DNA of 64,000 nt, from the NCBI GenBank assembly GCA_034432935.1, contig DAOUBD010000018.1, forward strand, positions 1-64,000, written 5' to 3'. Both the position numbers and the translations under genes were made by a program. Position 1 is the first letter of the stretch, and every line of letters starts with the position of its first letter. The DNA is from DAOUAG01 sp034432935 (GTDB taxonomy: Bacteria > Chloroflexota > Dehalococcoidia > SM23-28-2 > RBG-16-64-32). Positions 7,352 through 16,172 of this stretch are shown here, one piece after another. The notes beneath the pieces are model-generated. The model saw nothing but the letters and a program-made list of their open reading frames with translations. It had not been told where the DNA came from and made no database searches.

Positions 7352-9436
7352 TCACGCTGCCCGGCCCCCGAAGCGCTTCCGCTTCTGGGCCACGTAGTCA
7401 ACGAGGATGTAGTGGCCGAGCCGGTCGGGCGTGGTGTAGAAGACCCGGCCCTTATTCATCTTGGCGATCTGGTTGACGAACTCCTTGAGGTAGTAGTTCC
7501 GGTCCAGCATGAAGGTGTTGATGGTGATCCCCTTCTGGGTGCACCGGCGCACCTCTTTTAGCGTCTCCCGGATGGTAATGGGGCTGGGCGGGTAGGCGAA
7601 ATAGGAGCGGCCGTGCTCCAAGTGGGCCGTGGGCTCGCCATCGGAGATCATGATGATCTGGCGGGTGCCAGCGCTGTGGCGGGCCAGGAGCTTCTGGGCC
7701 AGCATGAGGGCGTGGTGCATGTTGGTGCCCAGGACGGATTCATCCCAGCGCACGTACGGCAGCTCCTCCGGCTTCAGCTCTCGCGCATAGGCCGAGAAGC
7801 CGATGAGGTAGAGGCTGTCCTTGGGGAACTGGGTGCGGATGAGGTTATGGAGAGCCAGGGCCACCTTCTTGGCGGCCTGGAAGCTGCCCCGCAGCGCCAT
7901 GGACCAAGAGAGATCGAGCATCATGACGGTGGCCGTCGTGGTCAGCATCTCTGACCGGTATATCTGGAAGTCTGCCTCCGCCAACCTCACGGGCACCTGG
8001 GGCCCCTCGCGGTAGATGCCGTTCATAAGCGTCTCGCCCAGGTTCAAGTGAAAGGGGTCGCCGAACTCATAGGCCTTGGTCTCGTCGGTGCGCTCCCCTC
8101 CGCGCCCTTTCTCCCTCACGGGGTGCTTGCCCTGGGCCGATTTCTTGAGCTGAGCGTATATTTCGCCGAGGGCCTTTTCTCCCAGCTTGCGGATGCCTCT
8201 CGGGGTCAACTCCCACTGGTCGCCCTTGCGGCGAATGTAGCCAGCCTTCTCTAGCACCTCCAAGAAGTCCTTCAGTTGCTGAAGGGTCTGGTAGGCCTCA
8301 TCGCCCAGGAGCTCCCGCACCTTCTCCTCGTCGATGTCATCGAGGCTGCCGCCGTACTGGGTCCGCTCCAGCTGCTTCTCCAATTGGTCCAGCCCCTGAA
8401 GGTTTTCCATAAGCCTCATGGCCTGAAGGAGATCCAGCTCCTCGTCGCCCCGGAAGGGGTACTGATTGTGGTCCCGGAGGGGAGAGAGGATGTCCAGGTT
8501 GATGGCCAGCTCGCTCAGCTCGCGCTGGAGCTCCGGATCGCCGATCTTGTCCATGAGGAGGTCCTGGAGTTGGCGGCGCATGTCAGCAGGCAGGCTGTCC
8601 AAGAGGCTCTGCATAGCGGCGATGCCTGCCTGCATCTGTTCGATAAGATCGTCCAGGCTTTGGGGCGGGTTAGGGCCAAAAAGGTCGCCGTAGTTCTGCA
8701 TGAAGGAGTCGAAGTCCGGCTGGCCTCCGGCCATCTTCTCCGATAGCATCTGGTTCAGGTCCCGCAGCATCTCCTTCATGCGGGCCATGTCCTCAGGGCT
8801 CATATTGGCGATCTGGCTGTAGAGATCCTTGAAGAAGGAGTCCATCATCGCCTTCTTCAGCATCTCCATGAGTTCCTGGAACTTGGCCGCCGCTTCGGGG
8901 TCCATGAACTCGTACTCTTGGAGGCCCTTGACACGCCCTCCGGCGTCCTCCGGCAGGTTCTGTAGGAAGTTCTTGCGCTTCTCGACGATGTTCTTCAGGG
9001 TCTCCGCCATGCGGCGTTCTTCCTCCGCCGATGGTCCCTGCCCGCCCGGATTCAGCGCGTCCTCGAAGGCCTTCAGGGGACTCTCGCCGCCCTCGAGCCT
9101 CTGCTTCGCCTCCGCCAGGCGGCGGTCCAGGGTCTCGTTCTCCAGTGCCAGGATCTCGTCCAGACGCTTCTGGATGTCTTCGAACACTGACGAGAGGTTA
9201 TAGCGGTCAAGCATCTGGCGCCGCTGCTGCCGCAACTGTTGGAGGAGGTCCCGCAGCCCCTGCATGCGGTGGCCGAAGGGGTTGCGCATGCCCCTCTGCA
9301 AGAGGTTGCGCAGGGCGTGTTGGAGGTCCCCGAAGTTCATCAGGTCGTCGGTGATGCCGGCCAGGAGGTCGTCGGGGTCCAGAGGCCCGATCTCTTGCGA
9401 ACCGTCCCACTCGGAGTAGCGATACCAGAAAGGCAT
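7352..9436 (-). CDS. VWA-domain protein, partner of a MoxR-type ATPase
   Basis: A 694-residue cytoplasmic protein with no signal peptide. Residues 1-450 are mostly charged, helical and coiled-coil-like, rich in Leu/Gln/Glu/Arg. A C-terminal von Willebrand factor A domain carries a complete MIDAS motif DLSWS (Asp508), then a conserved Thr in GTNMHHAL and SDGEPTAH. VWA proteins with such helical arms bind MoxR/Mg-chelatase-like AAA+ ATPases and act as co-chaperones or metal-dependent adaptors. A MoxR-type ATPase gene lies about 1 kb away on the same strand, with a plus-strand hydrolase between them. ATG 9436 is preceded by GAGGC. Client protein unknown. Confidence 0.85.
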   Translation of the reverse strand: MPFWYRYSEWDGSQEIGPLDPDDLLAGITDDLMNFGDLQHALRNLLQRGMRNPFGHRMQGLRDLLQQLRQQRRQMLDRYNLSSVFEDIQKRLDEILALENETLDRRLAEAKQRLEGGESPLKAFEDALNPGGQGPSAEEERRMAETLKNIVEKRKNFLQNLPEDAGGRVKGLQEYEFMDPEAAAKFQELMEMLKKAMMDSFFKDLYSQIANMSPEDMARMKEMLRDLNQMLSEKMAGGQPDFDSFMQNYGDLFGPNPPQSLDDLIEQMQAGIAAMQSLLDSLPADMRRQLQDLLMDKIGDPELQRELSELAINLDILSPLRDHNQYPFRGDEELDLLQAMRLMENLQGLDQLEKQLERTQYGGSLDDIDEEKVRELLGDEAYQTLQQLKDFLEVLEKAGYIRRKGDQWELTPRGIRKLGEKALGEIYAQLKKSAQGKHPVREKGRGGERTDETKAYEFGDPFHLNLGETLMNGIYREGPQVPVRLAEADFQIYRSEMLTTTATVMMLDLSWSMALRGSFQAAKKVALALHNLIRTQFPKDSLYLIGFSAYARELKPEELPYVRWDESVLGTNMHHALMLAQKLLARHSAGTRQIIMISDGEPTAHLEHGRSYFAYPPSPITIRETLKEVRRCTQKGITINTFMLDRNYYLKEFVNQIAKMNKGRVFYTTPDRLGHYILVDYVAQKRKRFGGRAA

Positions 9437-9565
9437 GGTGATTGCCTCGTGAGGCCATTATACGACAGGTGGCGCCGCATTCGGGGAAGCCGTGGCGTAG
9501 GCTTCGGCAACCGCCCTTGCCCGGGAAGCGACGCCTGGGCGAGAATGGCGCATGCAGGAGGCGGC

Positions 9566-10375
9566 ATGCCGTACGAATCCGTTAACGGCGTCAGTCTATA
9601 CTACGAGGTCCATGGCAGTTCGGGCGACCCTCTGGTCCTCGTCCACGGCTACACGGGCGACATCACCGACTGGCGGCACCAGATCCCCGCCTTCTCGCGT
9701 TCGCACAGGGTGCTCGTTTTCGATAACCGGGGGCATGGGCGCTCGGAGGCGCCGCCGGACCGTAGCGCGTATACGGTGGAAAAGATGGCGAGGGACGTGC
9801 AGCTGTTGACCGAGAGGCTGGGGTTCGAGCGCTTTCACCTGCTGGGGCACTCCATGGGCGGCGCGATAGTCCAGGAGGTGGCGCTGGAGAGCCCCGAGCG
9901 CCTTCTCTCCCTTACGCTCCACGACACGGCCGATTTCTTTGCCGGGGCGTTCATGAATCCCGCCATCGTCGCCTGGCGGGACTGGCGGTTCAGGGTGGCC
10001 GAGGAGCGGGGCATGGCCGCGGTAGCCGAGATCGAGCCTCCCATCCCGCCGCCGCCGCATATGCCCAAGGAGCGCCAGCAGGAGATGAGGCAACGGCTGG
10101 CCCGGATGTCCGTGGATGCTTTCATAGGCGCCTGGAACGGCCTTTCTCAATGGCGCGGGACGCGGGACCGGGCGCATCAGATCGGGCTGCCCACGCTGGT
10201 CATCTGGGGCGACCTCGACTCGCCCTTCATCATCGAAGGCTGCGAGCGCTTAGTGAAAGCGATCCCCAAGGCGGAGCCGGCGGTCATCCCGGAGTGCGGG
10301 CATTCACCGCAGTACGAACGGCCGCCTCTGTTCAACGCGGCGCTGGCGGGTTTTCTGGAGCGCGTGGCCGGCTAG
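9566..10375 (+). CDS. Alpha/beta-fold hydrolase
   Basis: A 269-residue hydrolase. It has LVHGYTGD (oxyanion region, about 25-32), DNRGHGRSE, nucleophile elbow GHSMGG (Ser96), acidic residue in IWGDLDSPF and catalytic His in CGHSPQYERP. ATG 9566 is chosen because AGGAGG at 9556-9561 sits four bases upstream; ATG 9545 is an in-frame alternative. The 3' end stops 14 bases short of the convergent MoxR gene. It lies alone on the plus strand between the MoxR and VWA genes and resembles the 5230-6087 hydrolase only at motif level. Substrate unknown. Confidence 0.87.
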   Translation: MPYESVNGVSLYYEVHGSSGDPLVLVHGYTGDITDWRHQIPAFSRSHRVLVFDNRGHGRSEAPPDRSAYTVEKMARDVQLLTERLGFERFHLLGHSMGGAIVQEVALESPERLLSLTLHDTADFFAGAFMNPAIVAWRDWRFRVAEERGMAAVAEIEPPIPPPPHMPKERQQEMRQRLARMSVDAFIGAWNGLSQWRGTRDRAHQIGLPTLVIWGDLDSPFIIEGCERLVKAIPKAEPAVIPECGHSPQYERPPLFNAALAGFLERVAG

Positions 10376-10389
10376 CGGTCCGGGTTCTC

Positions 10390-11793
10390 TTACCCCCGGT
10401 ACTGGTAGCGCCCGGCCACTTTGTCTTTGTTGAGCCGCTTGTTCAGGTGTAGCCCCTCTAGGACGAACTCGACGGCGGAGGCCACTAGTGGGGCGCTGGC
10501 TCCGGCGTCGAGCTTCTGGACGGCTACGGCCAGGCCGTCGATCTGCTTGACCAGCTTCTGGTACTCTGCCGATGGCGTAATGTCCGACACCTCGACGCTG
10601 TAACCAGCCTTGAACCGGGTGACGACGGGTTCCAACTCGCCCAGGCTGAAGTAGTGGTTGAAGACGGTCAGGACGGCGCCCTGGATGAGGCGTTCGATGA
10701 TCTGCTCTTCCCGGCCTTCGTCCACCGTCTCGAACTCCAGCTTACCGGTGAGGGCCGGCAGGACGTACGGGAGGTCGCTGACCCGGGGCACAACCTCCTT
10801 CTCCCGGAGCCGGATGGCCCGGCGCAGGGCGTTGGCCAAGAGCGCCTCGTAGTCGGCGATGGAGGCGCGAACCGAGACGCCGGAGCGCTGGTTGACGTCG
10901 GGGCTGCGGCGGGCCAGGCGCGTAATCTCGGCCACGATCTCCTTCATGTACTGGGGGACGTTGACGGGTCTGTCGCCGTCCTCCTCGAAGTGGGCCCGCT
11001 CCTGCTCCATGATGGCGATCTCGTACTCGACGTTGCGGGGGTAGTGGGTGCGGATCTGGGCGCCGTAGCGGTCCTTCAAGGGCGTGATGATGCGCCCCCG
11101 GTTGGTGTAGTCCTCGGGGTTGGCGGAGGCCACTACAAAGACGTCCAGGGGCATGCGGATCCGGTAGCCGCGGATCTGGACGTCCCGCTCCTCCATGATG
11201 TTGAGCAGCCCCACCTGGATACGCTCCGCCAGGTCCGGCAGCTCGTTGATGCAGAAGATGCCGCGGTTGTGGCGCGGGATGAGGCCGTAGTGGATGGTCA
11301 GTTCGTCGGACAGGTAGCGCCCCTCGGCCACCTTGATGGGGTCCACCTCGCCGATGAGGTCGGCTATGGTGATATCCGGCGTGGCCAGCTTCTCTCCGTA
11401 GCGGCGGTCCCGGCCGATCCATTCGATCTCGGCCTCTTCCCCCTCAGCGGCCACGAGGTCCCGGCAGCGCTTGCAGATGGGGTCGAAGGGGTTATCGTTT
11501 ATCTCGCAGCCCGCGATGGCCGGGATCTCCTCATCCAGGAGGTTGACTAAAGAGCGAATCAGCCTGGACTTGGCCTGGCCCCGCTCCCCCAAGAAGATGA
11601 TGTCTTGGCCCGAGAGGATAGCGTTCTCCAGATGAGGAAGGACTGTGTCCTCGTAGCCGATGATGCCGGGGAAGTGCTCCTCTCCCCGCTCGATGCGGCG
11701 CACCAGGTTGCGCCGCATCTCCTGCTTCACCGTGACCGGCCTGTATCCGGAGAGCCGCAGCTCCCTAATGGTCCTTGGCTTCTGGTTTGCCAC
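10390..11793 (-). CDS. MoxR/magnesium-chelatase-I-type AAA+ ATPase
   Basis: A 467-residue AAA+ protein. The Walker A is an unusual GERGQAKS at residues 69-76, where the last Gly of the typical GxxGxGKS is Ala. The Walker B region is GIFCINELPDLAE near 195, followed by a sensor segment VVASANPEDYTNRG. A Cys pair CKRC at 107-110 sits in an insert after Walker A. The C-terminal lid region covers about 300-440. Such ATPases work with VWA proteins to remodel or activate other proteins; the VWA gene at 7352-9436 is the obvious partner. Start is GTG 11793 (protein begins MANQKP) after GGCGAGG. The AIR-synthase-like gene ends 17 bases upstream, suggesting one operon. Confidence 0.88.
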   Translation of the reverse strand: MANQKPRTIRELRLSGYRPVTVKQEMRRNLVRRIERGEEHFPGIIGYEDTVLPHLENAILSGQDIIFLGERGQAKSRLIRSLVNLLDEEIPAIAGCEINDNPFDPICKRCRDLVAAEGEEAEIEWIGRDRRYGEKLATPDITIADLIGEVDPIKVAEGRYLSDELTIHYGLIPRHNRGIFCINELPDLAERIQVGLLNIMEERDVQIRGYRIRMPLDVFVVASANPEDYTNRGRIITPLKDRYGAQIRTHYPRNVEYEIAIMEQERAHFEEDGDRPVNVPQYMKEIVAEITRLARRSPDVNQRSGVSVRASIADYEALLANALRRAIRLREKEVVPRVSDLPYVLPALTGKLEFETVDEGREEQIIERLIQGAVLTVFNHYFSLGELEPVVTRFKAGYSVEVSDITPSAEYQKLVKQIDGLAVAVQKLDAGASAPLVASAVEFVLEGLHLNKRLNKDKVAGRYQYRG

Positions 11794-11810
11794 GTTATCC
11801 TCGCCTTCCG

Positions 11811-12845
11811 CTACCCTGTGCCGCCGGATAGAAAGCGCGCCACCTCGTCTCTCTCGAATCGGGGGACCGGCTTCCTCTGGCCGTTGTACTCTATTATAAC
11901 CCCCTCCTCTGGCCCGGTGAGGGTTCCGATGCGCGTGGCCCTGGCGCCCTCCGCCTCGATGGCAGAGAGGGCCCGGGGGCAGTCGGCCTGGGCTACTGCC
12001 AGCAACAGCGCGCCGGAGGCCAGTAGACCCAAAGGATCGAGCCCGGCCAGCTCGCAGATAATACGAGTGTGGCGCAGGACGGGGATCGCTTCACCCTGTA
12101 TGAGCATGCCCACCCGGGCAGCCTCGGCCATCTCGTAAAGGGCGGTGGCCAGCCCGCCCTCTGTTGGGTCGTGCATGGCGTGGACCGTGACGGCGCTGGC
12201 GGCCGCGGTAGCCTCCCGGACAACGCTTATCCCCGGCCGTGTGATGTACTCCCGGGCCTCTTGCAGCTCTTGGACGCCCAACCCCAGCGCCAGCAGCCGG
12301 TCGCCCGCCTCGCGGGCGAGAACGCTGGTGCCTTCGATGGCGATGCCCTTGGTAAGGATGAGAGCATCTCCTGGGCGCGCGCCTGCCGGGGTCACCAGGC
12401 CGCCGCGGGTGGCTTCGCCCAGCAGGGCGCCGGCGACGATGGGGCGGCCAAGGCCGTAAGTGATCTCAGTATGGCCGCCGATGAGCTGTATGCCGAGGGA
12501 CTCGCACGCCTCCAGCATCTGATCGAAGATCGCCTCCGCCAGCGCAGAAGAAGAGCCCTCCGGCAGGAGGACAGTGGCCATGAACCAGGCAGGCCGCGCT
12601 CCCATACAGGCCACATCGTTAGCGTTGACGTGGACGGCGTACTGGCCGATGAGGTCTGTGGCGAAGGTGATGGGGTCTGCCTTGGCCACCAGCAGCTTGG
12701 GGCCGCCGGTGTCGATGACGGCGGCGTCGCGGCCGATGCCGGGGCCCAGAACGACCCTTGGGTCCCCGCCAGGGATCCTATCGAGAAGGCGCGCCAGCAG
12801 CTCGTTGGGGAGCTTGCCAGCCCGCATCCCACTCATCGGCGGCAT
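11811..12845 (-). CDS. AIR-synthase-related (HypE/ThiL/SelD superfamily) protein
   Basis: Predicted ATP-dependent enzyme of the PurM-like superfamily (344 aa). Visible hallmarks are the N-terminal GPGIGRDAAVI (about 37-47), HVNANDVACMGARP (about 72), GGHTEIT (about 120), TKGIAIEGTSVLAR, and DPTEGGLATALYEMA (about 223). The last matches HypE-type proteins more than PurM. No hydrogenase, thiamine or selenium genes are nearby, so the substrate is open. It is the first gene of a probable operon with the MoxR ATPase, which may mean it makes or modifies a cofactor for that system (inference). ATGs at 12845, 12836 and 12827 are all possible starts; none has a clear Shine-Dalgarno. Confidence 0.8.
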   Translation of the reverse strand: MPPMSGMRAGKLPNELLARLLDRIPGGDPRVVLGPGIGRDAAVIDTGGPKLLVAKADPITFATDLIGQYAVHVNANDVACMGARPAWFMATVLLPEGSSSALAEAIFDQMLEACESLGIQLIGGHTEITYGLGRPIVAGALLGEATRGGLVTPAGARPGDALILTKGIAIEGTSVLAREAGDRLLALGLGVQELQEAREYITRPGISVVREATAAASAVTVHAMHDPTEGGLATALYEMAEAARVGMLIQGEAIPVLRHTRIICELAGLDPLGLLASGALLLAVAQADCPRALSAIEAEGARATRIGTLTGPEEGVIIEYNGQRKPVPRFERDEVARFLSGGTG

Positions 12846-12877
12846 GGTGAAGGAAATGATGGGCCGGGGTCACCGCT

Positions 12878-13636
12878 TTGTCAACTCGCCTCGCCGCTCG
12901 CGGGACTCTATACTGGGAGAAAAGGCTCGCAGGTCCGAGAGAGGTTTGGCCGCCGCTGCTAGGAATAGAGAACGTCCTGATAGACTTCGCGCGTAGCGTT
13001 TACGACGCCATCAGTTGGCCCGGCGTCGTGATCCTCATGGCTGTCGAGAGCGCCTGCATTCCCTTCCCCAGCGAGGTCATCATGCCGCTGGCCGGCTGGT
13101 TCCTGATCAAGGACAGGGGCCACGGTGAGGAGTACCTCCTGCTGGCAGGCTTCTTCGGGGCGCTGGGGAACACCTTGGGGTCTGTGCTGGCCTATTACGC
13201 CGGCGCCTGGGGCGGAAGGCCCCTTATCCACAAGTACGGGCGCTATCTGCTCATCACACCCCATGAAGTGGAGTGGGCGGATCGCTGGTTCAACCGTTAC
13301 GGCGAGATTACCGTCTTCGCTACCCGCCTAATGCCGGTGGTCCGGACCTTCATCAGCCTTCCGGCGGGCATCGCCCGAATGAGGTTCTGGCGATTCGTGG
13401 CGCTCACCTTCGCTGGCTCCCTGCCCTGGTCCATGGCACTGGCCTGGGGAGGGTACAAGCTGGGGGAGAACTGGGAGAGCCTCGTCACCTACTTCCGGCC
13501 GGTGTCCCTCCCCATCGCCGCCGTAGTGTTGGCCGGCGCTGCCTATCTCCTCTTCAGGCGCATCCGTGAGGTGCGCCGTGCCGGGTCCTATGAGCGGTTG
13601 CTTCAGGAACAAGAGGCGGCGCCGCACTTGGATTAG
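12878..13636 (+). CDS. DedA-family membrane protein
   Basis: Polytopic inner-membrane protein of the DedA/SNARE-associated (VTT) family, thought to move lipids such as undecaprenyl phosphate or phosphatidylethanolamine across the membrane. Diagnostic segments are ESACIPFPSEVIMPLAGW, the glycine-rich GALGNTLGSVLAYYAG, and RLMPVVRTFISLPAG, with TMs in between and a final TM near 215-235. The start is uncertain: the frame opens at TTG 12878, but homology-like sequence begins only near 12965 (IENVLIDF), and no ATG or GTG lies between. A non-standard or nearby CTG/TTG start is possible. The downstream lipoprotein starts four bases after the stop. Confidence 0.82.
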   Translation: MSTRLAARGTLYWEKRLAGPREVWPPLLGIENVLIDFARSVYDAISWPGVVILMAVESACIPFPSEVIMPLAGWFLIKDRGHGEEYLLLAGFFGALGNTLGSVLAYYAGAWGGRPLIHKYGRYLLITPHEVEWADRWFNRYGEITVFATRLMPVVRTFISLPAGIARMRFWRFVALTFAGSLPWSMALAWGGYKLGENWESLVTYFRPVSLPIAAVVLAGAAYLLFRRIREVRRAGSYERLLQEQEAAPHLD

Positions 13637-13640
13637 GGCT

Positions 13641-15059
13641 GTGCCGGGCGCCCTGCGTCGCGGCCCCTGGCTTGCCGTGGCCAGTCTCATCCTGCTGCTG
13701 GCGGCCTGCGCTGGCGGAGGCGGCGGACAGGCTACGCCAACTCCGGGGCCAGTGCTCACGATTACGCCGCCTGGGCCGGACCAGGGCACCGTGACGCCGA
13801 CGCCGCCGGCGCCGGAGACGGAATACTGGCTGGCCTACCGGGAGTTCGGGGCCGAGCAGGACACCATCTGGCGGGTCCGGCCCCAGGACCCGGCCAACCG
13901 GGAACAGGTGGCCGTTATCGCCCATAGCGATGGTTGCGGCATCCGGGCATCGCTATCGCCGGACGGCCGGATGCTGGCGTATACGGTGCAGCCGCCCGGG
14001 ACCCCATGCCTGCCCGATAACTCCACGGCCCATGCCCATGTCATCGACCTCTTGCGCAAGGAAGACGACAAGATCGCCGAGGGGGTCGACCTGCGATTCA
14101 CACCCCTATGGTCCCCGGATGGGGGCCTTCTCTACTTGCGCCGCTACGCTGGCGCCGAGTTCCTGAACGCGGATGTCTCCATCCTGAGAGTGAAGGTGCA
14201 GCGGAAGGCGCCGCCTGGCAAGGAGACGCCAGAGCCTACGCCGCCGACGCCAGTGCCGCAGGACCCGGTGACGGTGATCCTCCAGGACAAGGTAAGCGCC
14301 GTCCTTTCGTTCATCCCGATCGGCTTCGCTGGGGACAGGAAGACCATGTACTTCATCCAGGTGCAAGGGGGGACGACGGTGGCCACCCTGGCCGGCGCCT
14401 ACGCCCCTGCCACCACGGAGGCTGTGGCCACCGCCGAGGCCGAAGCTGGGGCGACGGCCACGGCCCTGGCCAGCCAGACGGTCACGGCGGGGGGCACGGT
14501 CGAGGCCGGCGCCACCCTAGTGCCGCCCCTCTCGCCCACGCCGCCGGCCTCCTTCGTGGTTAAGCTCAGCGACCAACTGATCAGCGACCCTGATCTTAGC
14601 CCTGACGGCAGTAGGCTGGCCTTTGTGGCCCAGCAACTGGTGGAAGGCGAGCCGTTGGACCGGGTGTTCGTGGCCGATTTAGCCAGCAAGACCCTGGCGC
14701 CTCTGGCCAGTGAGGGGTTGCCCTCAGGACACCACCTCAGTCCCGTCTGGCACCCGGATGGCCAGAGGCTGGCTGTAGGGACTCTCCCTCAGGCCGGAGA
14801 GCCCGGCGCCATCGCCCTTGTGCCGGTAGCCGGCGGGCCCCCGTCGTTTTTGACGCCGCCGGCCGCCGGGTTCGACCGTCCGCTATCCTGGTCTCCAGAC
14901 GGCAAGTACCTGGCCGCCTACAGTTTTAGCGGGGACTCCCTGGTGAACCCGGGCAGCGCGCGGCTGGAACTCTTGGCCATCACTGGCCAGCGGACGACGG
15001 TGGCGGCGGGCGCAGACCTCCTGGTCCTCGGCTGGTGGAAGCCGGCGCCGGAGGAGTGA
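13641..15059 (+). CDS. Lipoprotein with PD40/TolB-like beta-propeller repeats
   Basis: Secreted lipoprotein of 472 aa from GTG 13641. A basic N-region (MPGALRRGPW), a hydrophobic core and lipobox LLAAC (Cys23) form a classic signal peptide. A Thr-Pro linker follows, then several SPDG/HPDG repeats typical of TolB/WD40-like propellers (SPDGRMLAY, SPDGGLLYL, SPDGSRLAF, HPDGQRLAV, SPDGKYLAA). An internal Ala/Thr-rich low-complexity insert lies at about 255-305. The frame is open back to 13566 inside dedA; GTG 13641 gives the correct signal peptide and a 4-base gap after dedA. It probably acts as an outer-face binding or scaffold protein; its ligand is unknown. Confidence 0.82.
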   Translation: MPGALRRGPWLAVASLILLLAACAGGGGGQATPTPGPVLTITPPGPDQGTVTPTPPAPETEYWLAYREFGAEQDTIWRVRPQDPANREQVAVIAHSDGCGIRASLSPDGRMLAYTVQPPGTPCLPDNSTAHAHVIDLLRKEDDKIAEGVDLRFTPLWSPDGGLLYLRRYAGAEFLNADVSILRVKVQRKAPPGKETPEPTPPTPVPQDPVTVILQDKVSAVLSFIPIGFAGDRKTMYFIQVQGGTTVATLAGAYAPATTEAVATAEAEAGATATALASQTVTAGGTVEAGATLVPPLSPTPPASFVVKLSDQLISDPDLSPDGSRLAFVAQQLVEGEPLDRVFVADLASKTLAPLASEGLPSGHHLSPVWHPDGQRLAVGTLPQAGEPGAIALVPVAGGPPSFLTPPAAGFDRPLSWSPDGKYLAAYSFSGDSLVNPGSARLELLAITGQRTTVAAGADLLVLGWWKPAPEE

Positions 15060-15096
15060 CTGGGCCGGGTGCTATACTTCCGGGCAGAGGATGATG

Positions 15097-15582
15097 ATGA
15101 ACCGCCTGCTGGGTGCCATCCGTAGGAACCATGCCCTCGAACATGCCACCATCGCGGTCCTTCTGAACAGACATGGGCCCGTGCGGGTAGTTGGGCGGGC
15201 GGCAGCCGACGGCTTTTGGGTCTACGGCCGTGTTCCCACGGACCGCCTGCGGGAGTTCGCCGAGGAAGCGTTGGCCCGCCTGCAACGCGGCGAGTCGCAC
15301 CTGGCTGTTTCGCCCCTATGCGGCACCAACATTGCGGTCGCTGGGGTACTAGCCGGCGTGGGCGCCTACCTCGCCGCCGGCTCCGGGCGCAACAGCCTGG
15401 AACGGCTGACGGGGGCCGTCGCCGCTTCCATCGTCGGCGTTTTGGCGGCGCAGCCGTTGGGGCGGCTGGTGCAGCAGCGCTATACGACGTCGCCGGACCT
15501 GAACGGCGTGCGCATCCTCTCGGTGGAACCGAGGGCCGGCGGACTAGTGCACAAGGTGCGAACAGTCAGCAGCGAAGGCTGA
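15097..15582 (+). CDS. HALEH-motif membrane protein (DUF6391-like)
   Basis: About 161 residues. The N-terminal RRNHALEHATIAVLL motif is characteristic of a family I recall as DUF6391, of unknown function. It is followed by a mixed region, a conserved-looking SPLCGTN, and two hydrophobic segments near residues 72-92 and 105-122, so the protein is probably membrane-anchored. Three consecutive ATGs (15091, 15094, 15097) follow CAGAGG; the third leaves a six-base spacing and is preferred. TATACT at 15073-15078 could be its -10 element. The family assignment is from memory of the motif and should be treated as tentative. Confidence 0.6.
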   Translation: MNRLLGAIRRNHALEHATIAVLLNRHGPVRVVGRAAADGFWVYGRVPTDRLREFAEEALARLQRGESHLAVSPLCGTNIAVAGVLAGVGAYLAAGSGRNSLERLTGAVAASIVGVLAAQPLGRLVQQRYTTSPDLNGVRILSVEPRAGGLVHKVRTVSSEG

Positions 15583-15587
15583 CCGAC

Positions 15588-16070
15588 TCAAGCCCGGGCC
15601 GCCGCGGGCCGTGAGGCGATGTCCGCCACCTTCGGGTTGGCCAGGCGCGCGTAGTCAGCGTAGGCCATGGAGATGGTGTCCGTGTGGGTGCAGGCCTGGA
15701 AGATGATGCGATCGTCCTCGGCCAGCGCCTGGTCCACGTACACAGGCATGTTGTAGAAGTGCCCGAAGGGCGGCATGGCGCCCACCTCACAATCGGGGAA
15801 GGCCGCGGCGAACTCGTCCTCCCGTGCCAGGCGGACTTCCTTGGCGCCGAGGGCAGCCGCCGCCTTCGCGAGGTCGACCCGTAGGGGCGCTGGCAAGGCC
15901 AGCATCACCATCTTTCCGTCAGCCAGGGCGATGACTACTTTGCAGACCAGCCTCCCAGGCACGTGCTCGCTCTGGGCCACGGCCTGGGCGGTGTAGGCAA
16001 TTGGGTGGTGCTGCACCTCGAAAGGGACCCGCTGCTCTCGCAGGTACGCTTCTAACCTCTCCTTGCTCAT
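15588..16070 (-). CDS. YbaK/EbsC-type aminoacyl-tRNA deacylase
   Basis: A 160-residue protein of the YbaK/ProRS-INS fold, which hydrolyses mischarged aminoacyl-tRNAs in trans. Features are the N-terminal helix (LEAYLREQRVPFE), HPIAYTAQAVAQSEHVPG (about 22-39), the catalytic-pocket lysine in LVCKVVIALADGK, and the GAMPPFGHF loop (about 97-105), then ACTHTDTISM. The HPIAYTA segment suggests a standalone deacylase of the non-Cys-tRNA-Pro type, but specificity cannot be read from sequence. ATG 16070 follows AAAGGAGGCGG, a strong ribosome-binding site. That site can pair with a segment at 16134-16140, next to the repeated leader element at 16173-16247. Confidence 0.87.
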   Translation of the reverse strand: MSKERLEAYLREQRVPFEVQHHPIAYTAQAVAQSEHVPGRLVCKVVIALADGKMVMLALPAPLRVDLAKAAAALGAKEVRLAREDEFAAAFPDCEVGAMPPFGHFYNMPVYVDQALAEDDRIIFQACTHTDTISMAYADYARLANPKVADIASRPAAARA

Positions 16071-16172
16071 CTGGCCGCCTCCTTTGCGCCGTGTTGGGGC
16101 TCTCGGCTCTTGTGGCGGTGCCTGACCCAGTACGAGGCGGGGCGGGATGCCAACTGCGGGCTGCCGGGGTGG

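Noticed and set aside
12878..12914. TTGTCA/TATACT pair as a dedA promoter
   Set aside because: The 25-base spacer is too long for a sigma70-type promoter.
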